Positions 24,660-34,545 of a stretch of DNA of 64,000 bases are shown one piece after another. The position numbers and the translations under genes were made by a program. The DNA comes from Trogon surrucura (Eukaryota > Chordata > Aves > Trogoniformes > Trogonidae), in NCBI GenBank assembly GCA_020746105.1, contig CM036619.1:52498635-52562634 (forward strand), written 5' to 3'. The first letter of the stretch is position 1. Each line of letters begins with the position of its first letter. The notes below the pieces were generated by a model. It searched no databases. It was not told the DNA's origin and saw only the letters and a list, made by a program, of their open reading frames with translations.

Positions 24660-27600
24660 TTAAGTAAACAAAAGACACTTTCATTAAAACAAACCCAAAG
24701 TCCATAATAATTTGGACATAGTACTTGTAGTTCCAATAATTTGTTTAAAAGCACCTACTCTAGCTCTGAATTATTCCATAGTTTCACCAAACTTTGGTAC
24801 AAAAAGCGGATTAAGTATGTACGGAGATGTAATAGTGTAACTCTTTCCAAACTCTGCTTTTGCATATGCATTTTCACAGTTATGTTTTCATTTTATAAGA
24901 CTCTTGAGGGACAGCTTTGCTTGCCATGCTACCTTTTGTTTCTATGGTAAAGGTGCTAGAACATTGGCCGGAAGCAATTTTGCAACATTCATATGGCCAC
25001 GAGCCACGAATGAGTCAATCACCTTGTACTTTTTTTAATCTAGTGCTTTTACAGAGCGGCCTTATGGCGCACTATGATATGTTAGGAGTGTTGTTACAAA
25101 TCTACTGTGAAGAAAAGGGCAAACATGAATTTTCAGAAGATTGCAGCACAAGTTTTGGACAGAGGATTTAAAATATAATTCTGCACTTTAAAAAACCTCC
25201 CTGACACAGTCATTCCAGAAAGAAAGAGATTACAGACAAAACGTAAGACACACAAAACCAAGCTTATCTATTTTAGAGAGTTTCTGAGCAACTATTTTTC
25301 TTTCTACTTGCTTCCTTCATACTTCCAAGCTCATAATAATGTCTTCTATCCACACACGCATCCACCCCACCTACTCAATGCACAGTTACACCTAGAGGCA
25401 AATCTCACAGTTCATCATCAGGTCTAGCAATACCCTGAATTTGCTGAGGGTTTTGTGTTATGCGCAAACTGTGCTGGGTTTGCAGGGCTGGATCCTCTGC
25501 TGGGCTGAAACCCTGCTCAGTGCGGGAGTGAGGGCTTGTTGCAGCATCAGCTCTGCTGGAAGTTCTCCTTAACCTGTGCCAGGCGCCAGCGCTTGCTCCT
25601 TTAGTTTGCTCGTTTCTCAGGTTATTTTTGCCCTCACCAAATTAGGAGTCTATGGGCCCCCTTCTCCATTTTGAACCAGTTTAAAGTAGTTCCACTGACT
25701 TGAAGTAGTAATAATAACAATGAGGTAAAAGTGCCACCTTTCAGGTATTAAAAGATGAATTACCCAACAGACTCATGTGGCATATTGCAACAAGAAGTAG
25801 GAAGTTTGGTGTCTTTTATCTCCGGAAAAGGGAGGGAGAGAAGGAGATTAACCCTTTGGTTCTAGACCTGAGAAAGATCTTGCTCACAACCTCATACATG
25901 CAGGTTTCTGTCTATGATCACACCTATAAAATTTCTATTTGTGGGGTTTGGGTTGCTATAGCTGAATGCAAATGGAATTATAATAAAAATCAAATTTAAA
26001 TCCTCTCTGTCCCCTAAGACTAGACTCTCTCAAAGCTTAGAGATGTGCTCTAAGAGTAGTAGAGCTCTACAAACATAACAACGGTGGTAGTGTTGGTGTA
26101 AAATTACCTAGTCAACTGTCTAGTGGCATGAGATGAACAGAAGAATTTGAAAATATCCCAAGTGCAAACCAAATCACTAATTGACCTTCCATGATTTAGT
26201 TATTAAAGGCCAACAAAAATGACGAAGTCGGGTCATTTATAATTCCTGCAGTTGCAATGAATTTGAATTCTTTGTTGGTGAGTAAAATTTTTAAAATATT
26301 CTTTTAATATCTGAAAGATATTCAAACCTACATATTTAGTGTCATTTGAGTGCCTCAAATTTGAGACAAAAGCCTACTGTGTCAAGAACTGCAACTTCCA
26401 CCGTTCTGCCCAGAGAAGCACCATATGAAGCCCACTCCATTGATTCCAGCAAGTTATGAAATGTGTCATTTAGAAGTTAATTACATGTTAAAATCTGAGA
26501 CTGTTAAATATTTCCCAGGCCCAAGATAAAAACATGGCTTTTTATGGATTGGAGATTGTCTTCAGCAGAGCAACACATTTACAGGGAGTGTGGATATTTA
26601 GGACAACCAAAGCCAGAGAAATCACAACTAGTTTACTTTTAAACTCAGCTCAGTTTATGTTTAATTTTTGTCTTAAGAAGAACAACTTTTTGAGTAAGGG
26701 CTGCAAAACCGATCCAACCACAGGAAATGTGATATGTGTATGTGGAGGAAGCAGGAGTAAGGTGGGATAGGAGACATTTGTTCTGGGGCGGAGCACTAAG
26801 GGTTAAGAACTGGAGAAATAAGAATAAAAAAATCTTACTCTTGTAGGTGATTCATAGCTAATAATAGCAGAGCAGAATGCCAGATTCACGACAGTTTAAT
26901 CTGCAAAGAGGTCTATAATGGTGGTACTCCCTCTACTTATTTCAGAAATAAAAAGACACAAATAATATATTGTGTATGTTTTATATCCTGATAGATGGTA
27001 CCATCAGGAGATTCATTTTTGGCTCCTGCTTTAATATACTGCTAACTTTCTGAAATTTTTTTTTTTTCCAGGCTAATTTTTTCCATGGCTTTTCTTTGAC
27101 TTAAGAGTTGAGTTTGTTTGGGTTTTTGAAAATTTCAAGCAAGAAGTACTTGGGCCATTTTTAAGCTCCTAGATAGTGAAAATAAAAAGATTTTTCCCAG
27201 GGTAAAAGAAGAATTTCTGGCATCTTAACATTTTCTGTACCCACCAAGTGGCTTCAGTGGGAAAACAGTATTTGCCACGGAAATTGTCCTCACAGAGGTA
27301 TGAAGCTTTCAGCATTCCAGTGGAATTTTGTTTTGATTTAAAATCACTTTGTGAGCTTTTGCCATACATCGGTCACAGGCTTTTTTTCCTGCACTTTTTA
27401 AGCATAAGAGCAAACGGAGCCTGCACTGTATATGCAATCATGGTTGATATTGGGCTGAGCCATGTGGTGACCAGACATTTATCCTGTGGATTGCTATCTA
27501 TCCCCGGGCTCATAGCCCCCCTCCTTCCCAGAAACAGCAAAAGTTACTCTGGGAGTGCCTACACCGTGCTGTTTATCCAACTATGCCCTTGTCTGCTGGC

Positions 27601-30600
27601 AGCAAACGCATCTGTGTTTGCACTGGAGCAGACAATTCCATCCAGTTTACTTCCTCCCTTGCAACCGTTTGTTTTCAGGCCCAACCCTCTCCGTCAAACC
27701 GTGTCATTGTGAAAGCTCCAAAAGGTGATTTTTCGGGGGCCTATTCTGAGCTCGTTCAAGCAAATGAAACAAAGATTTGTGTGGCCTATGTCTTATTCAT
27801 CACTCACCACGTGCAGGCAGCGGGACAAGTTTCTCCACGGGGTTCCAGTACTGGATGCGAAAAAAAAAAAGTACTAGAGGGTCTGAAAACCTGCTGTGCT
27901 GCAAGAGGAAACAGCAATTGCCCTTTGTCAAGAAGCTGGGATACACTGGAACATGCAAGGTCACGTGCCAGGAATCTCACATCTTTACTAAAGCTAGTGA
28001 CAAGCAGGAAAAACATACATATTTATATATGTCTGTGTTGCACTGTTTCAGTATCTACATCTGAAAGAGTCTACTTTTGTGGAGTATATCCATGCCAAAT
28101 CTTCATTCTATCCATTATATCCAGATTTGTCCTCTTTTGCTAGCAATTATTTATTGCCTAGGTAATTTCTGTTCTATTTCTATATCTATTTCCACATTTC
28201 TACTTCTGTTCTATTATAGTTCCTGCATTTTGCCTTATCCCAGAAGAACCAAGATGCCTTTTCTCAGTGTATTAAATGATATTAATTAATGATATTGATT
28301 AAATGATATTAAATCATAAATGGTATCTGTCACACAGCCTTGTTTTCTTCCTCCTATTGGTAGAGCATTTTAATATGTTCACTACTCAGAGGACCTTGCA
28401 CCTCAAGTCTACACTCTGTAATCCCTTGAGGAGTTTTTTCAGTTCATAGCTGGGCCCTGAATAAGGCGAGGGGGCTGCACCACAGTCAACAGTGCGACTG
28501 TGGCTTTAAATCAACCACCTGCAGCCAGCAGCATCCGCCACCTAACACAGATTTTTTTTTCTTTTTTTTTTTTTTCCTCCAGATTTTGGACATACACCAA
28601 GATAAATTTTTGTATGACTTTATCATAATCTAACGTCCACTCCGGTGAGTCTGCATGAGCAGACTGAAGTAGGGAGCTCCTGCAAAAAGTCTTTCTGCTG
28701 CACTGACGAGCTTTAGCAATGGTAAAATGTTTTGCCCGGGGACTAGATTTGTTGACCACAGCCTTCATCTCAGAGCTTTGAGCAATACTGGCCCACACTA
28801 TTAAGTGTCCAGAGGACTAGAGCTGAGGTAAACCTAAGCCACTTTTGTACGTCAAACAAGGAGAGAGGGTGGTGGACCAAAGGCAGGCTTAATGTAATGT
28901 GATTTAACTGCTGGAGGTTTTGTGTTGACTAAATAGGAAGCTGAATGTGAAGGTAGATCACACGTTACTAACCCAGCCTAATATGGTGAACAGGATATAG
29001 TCTCATTTCTGTCTTGTGTAACTCTCTGAAGTCAGTAGTTACATCAGAAACTGGTGTATCTTAGCCCTTCCTCTCATTCTGAGAGTGTATGCCTTTTACA
29101 GATGCACACTCGGTGACCTAAATAATCTAGATGGCCTTTGACCTTATGACAAACTCTTTCACTTAATTTCTCCTAGTTTTTCCATGAGAGGATGGGGGTA
29201 AGAGTACCTGCTCAGAGAAGGCCCAGCTAATACTTGTTGAGGATTCCACTGCTCTTGTGTTCTTGCTGTTTGCTTATTTCCTGAAACGGGCACTACTGAA
29301 ACGTCTTATGATGCACAGTCTTGTTACTCTAATGTACAAGAATAAAATTTACATGATAACATGTACTTTTTCCCAGTATAATGTTTTAAAGGAAGCCAAT
29401 GTAGTAATTCTGTAACTTACTTATCTTCTGTATTTAACAGGAAATTGCAATCTCTGGAAAACAATCATCTCTTAAGTCGGTGTCAATTTTTCTTATCTGT
29501 ATCACACCGAAAGTAAAAGCATTTAAATATCTTATAAAATAGGCAGGACAACATGGACATGAGGACTATGATTCCTGTTTTACTAAGGATTATCAGTTTG
29601 TTTGTTTACTAAGTATAGACATAGGCTTACATAGAGACACTTCCAAGAATTAGAGACTATTTGCATGTGAAGACAGAAGAAAATCTTTTGCATCCACATG
29701 CTTGCTCAGCTCAGTGTTATCAGGTCATACGTGTGTTCAATAAATTCCATTTCACTTAACAAAAGTTAGCTTGATTCCAAAACGTGACACAATTAATGCA
29801 GGAAGAAATCACTAATTTTTACTTTATTTGTTATCAGGAAGAAAAAACAAACTAAAACATCATGTTCAATGCACTTATTAGTTATGTAGGATGGAAATTC
29901 ATATGACTTCTAAGTGGGCAATGATAGAGATGCACAAGTTCCTAATCATAAAGATACAATAATCTGACTGAATTGCATAAAAATGGGATTCAAGATCCAA
30001 GCACCGGATTAGGTGACACACTGCACTCTCGAGCTGTGATGTGAACACTCTGTCACACCAGGCACTTAATCCATACCTGCTTTTAAAACTAGAATCTGTT
30101 TTCCTTTTTGCACTTTGTAGCTAAAGCCTCTCTTCCACATTTCCAAAGCAGTGCTCAGAGTTTCCTAGACAGCTGGGTGAAGTACCTCCCACACAAATTC
30201 TATTCTATTTGAGACAGACAGACAAGCACTTCTACGCCACCACAGTCATGAGAAAAGCTCAGTCTGACAGACATGTTTGAAACACACAGAGTTTCCACGC
30301 AGCTGAACACAGAACGCAGCAGCTTCCCTTGCCACAAACACTGGAAGAGTCACTCAGGTATACTGGTCTAAGTGGTAAGATCATTCACTGGAAAACAAGC
30401 ACATGATACTGGGCCAGTCTGATGTCCGGCTCTCCCATCTCAGTGAACTCTCAAAGCTGCCCAGCACAGAAGCACTCTCAAAGTTGCCAAGCGCTTCTTT
30501 CCATTTGCTGTGTTGAAGCTGGGCCACTGTTAAAATAACAAACAAGGCAAAGATGCAAAGGGCAAGTAAGAGTAAGACCTGTGTAGCTTTGTGGCAGGGA

Positions 30601-31750
30601 GGCCTGGAGAGGACAGAGTAAGTTTTCTGTTTTGGCAGATATCGATACGTTTTCTCAACAGTGGATAAAACACAGAAGCTGCACCTGGAGCACGACTCAG
30701 GACGGTGCTGCTATGGGGTGATCCTGCCCACTGCGCTACAAGTTCAGGCGTCCTCTTCCTTACTCTATTATAGACACCACGAATTTTGCTTTCTTGACAT
30801 CTAGGTGCTTAGAAATACCCTGCTGAGGCCTGGCATCACCCCTGTACATGTTTTAATGCCTAAACCAAGTGCCTGAGAGCATTGCGAATTAGGCACTGTA
30901 TCTCTTACAATGATTATCATCTTGTTTAATACGAGCACTGTAAGAAACATTTATTTGTATTTTAGGAATTACTCACTGCATCACATATGAAATGATCCCA
31001 AGCCTACACCCTGAAGCTTGCGGAGTACGCGAGATGTTCTCTTTGGACCGTGGTTGTTGAAATGGAACATCTGCGTTTCCAAGAGCGACCAAACCCTCCG
31101 AATCAAAGGGCTGTGGTAACAGCCAGCACAAAACAAGTGAAAGTAAACATGTGTGTAATGTTGTTGTAGCATGTATTTTTGCTTTGACCCTACATACTTC
31201 TCATTAGAAAACAAAAACAAAGATGCAGGTAGCTGTGGCCAAGAAAAAGCAAAATATAGAAAGCAGTTTCTTTTTTTTCCTCTGAAAAAAGCAGTATCGC
31301 AAGTAGTGAATATCCAGGATTGAAGAGCTCAAATGCCCTAGCACTTGGCTATAGATCATCTGTTACTTAACCATGACTTTGAAAGTAATCCATGGTGCCA
31401 GTGATTCAGGTTTGCTGCTGGCAACTGTTCAGTGACCAGAGATTAAGGACTTGACATTCTTTACATAATTTTTAGTCATCTTTGTAAAAATGCCATTGCC
31501 ATTTCTGGAACTGCAGTGGAAGTCAAAGAACAGAACTAGTACAGCAGCCTCTGTCCTATTTTATTTAAAATAATTTCTTCACAGGAGTTTCCTTATTTGA
31601 AGAAACAATCCCTGCTGGAGTCTGGGAGTAAGGTTTAAACTGGAAACACCAAGGCATGCTGCATGGGTTACAATGCTGCCTCTCTCTCCTCTTTCTGACT
31701 GGAATGCTCTGAACTTTTGGGGCTGGGGAAGGTGGCCTCCCTTTCCCCCA
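24660..31750. other. Intergenic sequence, no gene seen
   Basis: About 7 kb with no supportable exon and no recognised interspersed repeat. Small features are an AT-rich imperfect tandem based on 'aatgatatt.att' at about 28,268-28,312 and T-runs at 28,551-28,575. Two overlapping frames of 154 and 186 codons at 27,248-28,143 lack any familiar motif, and I treat them as chance, though the stretch is noted in the findings. Confidence 0.5.
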
Positions 31751-31756
31751 GTACAC

Positions 31757-31876
31757 AGGATCGCAACATAGCTATAGTTGGAAGGCGCTTCTGGAGGTCA
31801 GCTTCTGCAGCTCCTCCCTGCTCTAGCTGAGCCACCTATAGCCAGCTGTCCCAGGCCATATCCAGCCAGTTTTTGA
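31757..31876 (-). mobile_element. Older CR1 fragment, 3' region
   Basis: The plus strand resembles a diverged CR1 tail in reverse: 'tagttggaaggcgcttctgg', 'aggtcagcttctgcagctcc', 'agctgagccacctatagcca' and 'tatccagccagtttttgaa' align with the CR1 form 'gttggaagggacctctggagatcatctagtcc ... gtccagtcgggttttgaa'. It stops where a second, better-preserved CR1 begins with its own 3' end at 31877. The younger copy probably inserted into or beside this one. Confidence 0.65.
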
Positions 31877-32605
31877 AGATCATAGAATGCACTGGGTTGG
31901 AAGGAACCTCTAAAGGTCATCTAGTCCAATTCCCTGCAAGGAGCAGAGGCATCTTAAACTAGACCAGTTTGCTCAGAGCCCCATCAAGCCTGGCCTTGAT
32001 TGGGCATCTACCTTTCTGGGCAATCTGTTCCAGTGTTTTACCACCCTCACAGTAAAGAACTTCTTTCTAATGCCTAATCTAAATATACCTGGCTCTAGTT
32101 TAAAACCACTGCCCCTTGTCCTATTGCTACATGTCCTTGTAAACAGCCTCTCCACAGCTTTCTTATAGCCCGCTTCAGGTACTGGAAGGCTGCTATAAGG
32201 TCTACCTGGAGCCTTCTTTCTCCAGGCTGAACAACCCCAACTCTCTCAGAATATCTTGACGCTGGAGGTGCTCCAGCCCTTTGGTCATTTTTGTGGCCCT
32301 CCTCTGGACACACTCCAACAGGTCCATGTCCTTCTGAGGGCTCCAGAGGTGGACACAGTACGCCAGGTGAGGTCTCTCACCAGAGTATAGGGGCAGAATC
32401 ACCCCTCTGGATCTGCTGACCACGCTTCTTGTGATGCAGCCCAGAACGCAACTGGCCTTCTGGGCTGTGAGCAAGCGTTGCTGTCTTATGTCCAGCTTTT
32501 CACTCACCAGTACCCCCAAGGGTTTCCACAGGGCTGCTCTCACATCGTCCCCCAGCCTATATCGATAATGCGGACTGACCCAGCCCAGGTGGTCCAAGGA
32601 TGGAA
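31877..32605 (-). mobile_element. CR1 LINE fragment next to the ROCK1 CpG island
   Basis: Minus-strand CR1 of about 0.73 kb, 5' truncated. It starts on the plus strand with 'atcatagaatgcactgggtt'. The minus-strand frame 32202-32936 carries ORF2 C-terminal sequence: 'LYSGERPHLAYCVHLWSPQK', 'DLLECVQRRATKMTKGLEHL' and '[10 protein letters not shown]'. The N-terminal part of that open frame runs on into the CpG island and is not CR1. The last recognisable CR1 sequence is near 32,600, so the insert ends only some 40 bp before the island begins. Confidence 0.9.
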
Positions 32606-32987
32606 ACCCCAGAAGCTCCCTGGGCACCCTGAGCTGGGTGACCCGCTCAGGCACCTGTTGCCCACCCAGCAGCGAGCACAGGCGCGTGTTGTGCAACGCT
32701 CGCCCGCCCCGCGGCAGTCTCGGAGGTCCGGCCGCCCCGCTTCCCTCAGAGGAAGGAGCGGGCAGCTCTGAGGCGCCTTCGGGGAGCCGGGGCACACCTA
32801 CACCGGGCAACCTCCTCCGCCGGCTCCGCGCACACCTCCGCCTGCGCGCACCGCCCGCCAGACCCGCCGTGGAGGGGCGACGCACAAAAGAGACAACGGG
32901 TCCGACGAGTGCGCTTTGCCGCCGCCAGGCTGTCAAACTCCCCTCGCCCGAAACCGGTACCGCCGCCGCTCACAACACGCCTCCTAT

Positions 32988-33075
32988 CCCTACCCCCATC
33001 CCCACCCACCCCCCCCGTTCCTCCTTCCCCCTCTCTCCTCTTCCCCCTGCCTCCTCCCTCCCCGCCCGCCTCTCA
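32988..33075 (-). repeat. C-rich tract, G-quadruplex prone on the minus strand
   Basis: The plus strand is nearly all pyrimidine, with C-runs of 3 to 8 in close succession (for example ccccc, cccc, ccc, cccccccc between 32,993 and 33,019). The minus strand therefore has at least four G-runs with 1-3 base loops, meeting the standard quadruplex pattern. It lies inside the ROCK1 CpG island, upstream of the likely start site. Confidence 0.7.
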
Positions 33076-33279
33076 CCGCGGCCGCTTGGCGCGCCGCCCA
33101 CTCGCTCGCGCCGCCACGGTCCCTCCCGCCCTTTCCTTCTCGGGTCTCGCGGGCACGCCCCCTCCGACCGTTGGGCGGTGGCGCGGCGGGTGAAAGGGGA
33201 GGGCCGCGCGCGCCCCCGCCTCACGCGCATACCTTCTGCCTTCTTCCCCTGCCCCGCCCGCACGAGAGCCGTTCCCTCC

Positions 33280-33289
33280 GCGCATGCGC
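33280..33289. promoter_or_regulatory. NRF1-type site GCGCATGCGC
   Basis: A perfect 10-bp palindrome matching the core of the NRF1 consensus (YGCGCAYGCGCR), within the ROCK1 CpG island. NRF1 sites of this type usually lie close to transcription starts in CpG-island promoters. Binding itself is inferred. Confidence 0.6.
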
Positions 33290-33600
33290 CCTGCGCCTCC
33301 GTGCCGGCCGCCCTCCCCAGCCTGTTCAAACAGGAAGGCGGACATGTTGGTGATTTTTGCAGGTTTCCTCGCAGCTGCGGCGGCTGGACGTTACGCTCTC
33401 CCCTCGCCTTAAGCCACCTTCTTTCCTGCTTCCTCTCACGCTGCGACCTCGGGTCGGTCCTGAAGTGGTCCGGGCTGCCTTCCCCTACGTGAAGTGGAGG
33501 AGCGAGGCGCGGGGAGCGGAGCCGGCGTTGGCAGCGGCGGGAGGCAGCGAGGAGCCGCCGGCGGCCGTGCAGCGAGGAGGAGGAGGAGAGAGGAAGAAAG

Positions 33601-33630
33601 ATGCTGCTGCTGCTGTCGCTCCGCCGTTGA
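33601..33630 (+). other. Upstream ORF 1 in the ROCK1 leader (9 codons)
   Basis: ATG at 33601 with A at -3 ('aag atg c') opens a 9-codon frame, MLLLLSLRR, then TGA. If the transcript begins upstream of it, scanning ribosomes would meet this before the ROCK1 start. Whether it is in the mature mRNA depends on the unknown start site. Confidence 0.5.
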
Positions 33631-33802
33631 AGTGACTCGTCCCCTGCCCGCGGGGGGCACTCGCAGCGGGGGCCGGGGCGGCCTGTGTGCGCCGCTGGCA
33701 GCCGGGCGCTGCCCGTCCGCCCGCCCGGAGCAGGCAGGGCACAGCAGAGGAGAGGGGCAGCCTCTCCCCCCGGCCTGCCCCGGGGTCCCTCGCTCTGTGC
33801 CC

Positions 33803-33829
33803 ATGGAAGGACCAACCCCACGGCGCTGA
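33803..33829 (+). other. Upstream ORF 2 in the ROCK1 leader (8 codons)
   Basis: ATG at 33803 with G at +4 ('gccc atg g') opens MEGPTPRR followed by TGA. It is short, does not overlap the ROCK1 start, and lies about 640 nt upstream of it. It is likely in the mRNA if the leader is unspliced. Confidence 0.5.
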
Positions 33830-34061
33830 GGCACGCCACCAAGAGGATTCTCTTACTTTTTAAAAATTTTCTTATTTTTTGCCTTGTTGGTGTGACTGCA
33901 GGCTTCTGCCTTTTTTTTTTTTTTCCTGTTTTTCTTTTTCTTCTGGTTTTCCGGAAAGAAAGCTGCGCTTCGGAACCCGGCACTGACCCGCCGGCGCTCC
34001 TGTAGGGCGACGAGGAGGAACCGCTACGCTGGCTCCCAGGGCGGCTTCCCCGGCTGGGAAA

Positions 34062-34133
34062 ATGAGGTTACTGAGACGCTGGGGCCCGAGTAGAGGAGGG
34101 AGGGAGAGGAAACCTGCTGCCGCGGAGCTGTGA
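34062..34133 (+). other. Upstream ORF 3 in the ROCK1 leader (23 codons)
   Basis: ATG at 34062 in a favourable context (A at -3, 'gaaa atg a') opens a 23-codon frame beginning MRLLRRWGPSRGG and ending in TGA at 34131-34133. It stops 313 nt before the ROCK1 start, which leaves room for re-initiation. It is the best placed of the three to influence ROCK1 translation. Confidence 0.5.
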
Positions 34134-34446
34134 GCGGCCCAGGAAAGTGCGTGCGTGCGTGGAGGAAGGGGGAGAAACAGCTTCGCACCCCCCCGCCCCT
34201 CGCCGCGGACTCTCCCTCAGTTTTCTCTCCCCTTGGCGGGGCAGCGTGCGGGACTTGCCTCAGAGACTTCTGTGATTGAAGGGATTTTGCAGGAAGCGCT
34301 CCTCAGCCCGACATAGGCTGTGTGGTTTCTCTTTTGTGTTCGGTTGTTCCTGTTTTGGGGTTGGTTTTTTTTTTTGGTACTTTTTTTTTCGTTATTTTTA
34401 AGCGTACTTTGCTTTGGAATAAGGGAAACTTTTTATCTCCGGAAAC

Positions 34447-34539
34447 ATGTCGACGGGAGAAAGTTTTGAGTCTCGGTTTGAAAAAATCGACGTGACTTTA
34501 AAGGACCCCAAATCTGAAGTCAACGTGGACTGTTTGCTG
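34447..34539 (+). CDS. ROCK1: Rho-associated protein kinase 1, coding exon 1
   Basis: The 31 codons begin MSTGESFESRFEKIDVTLKD and end in ..VNVDCLL. From memory the human ROCK1 start is MSTGDSFETRFEKMDNLLRD..VNSDCLL, the same length and clearly the same peptide with about seven substitutions; ROCK2 has a different start. The exon ends at 34539 in phase 0, directly before the donor GTGAGT, which fits the known junction before 'DGLDALVYDLDFPAL'. The ATG has A at -3. ROCK1 is a serine/threonine kinase of about 1,350 residues that binds RhoA-GTP and drives actomyosin contraction by phosphorylating myosin phosphatase subunit MYPT1, myosin light chain and LIM kinases. This segment belongs to the N-terminal extension that packs beside the kinase domain and helps it dimerise. 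The remaining exons lie beyond the window. Confidence 0.96.
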
Positions 34540-34545
34540 GTGAGT
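34540..34545 (+). promoter_or_regulatory. ROCK1: Splice donor of ROCK1 intron 1
   Basis: CTG|GTGAGT is a near-consensus 5' splice site at the exact end of similarity to the ROCK1 N-terminal peptide. It defines the end of coding exon 1 and leaves the reading frame in phase 0. Confidence 0.93.

Larger units (their letters stand above)
32640..34350. promoter_or_regulatory. ROCK1: ROCK1 CpG-island promoter and leader
   Basis: About 1.7 kb of GC-rich, CpG-dense DNA ends just before ROCK1 coding exon 1. No TATA box is evident. Visible elements include an NRF1-type palindrome GCGCATGCGC at 33280-33289, GC boxes such as 'ccccgcccgc' near 33,252 and 'cccccgcccc' near 34,189, and a C-rich tract at 32,988-33,075. 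This is the usual form of a broadly expressed gene's promoter. The start of transcription cannot be fixed from sequence; a position around 33.2-33.5 kb would leave a leader of roughly 1 kb. Long minus-strand frames here (up to 337 codons) are by-products of GC-rich DNA. Confidence 0.88.

Noticed and set aside
32202-32936. A 244-codon minus-strand frame as a possible host gene near ROCK1
   Set aside because: Its C-terminal half is CR1 ORF2 and its N-terminal half is antisense CpG-island sequence; it is a chance join.
32970-33983. A 337-codon minus-strand frame in the ROCK1 CpG island
   Set aside because: Its sequence is rich in Arg, Gly, Pro and Ala with no domain, as expected from stop-poor GC-rich DNA, and it lies antisense to the ROCK1 leader.
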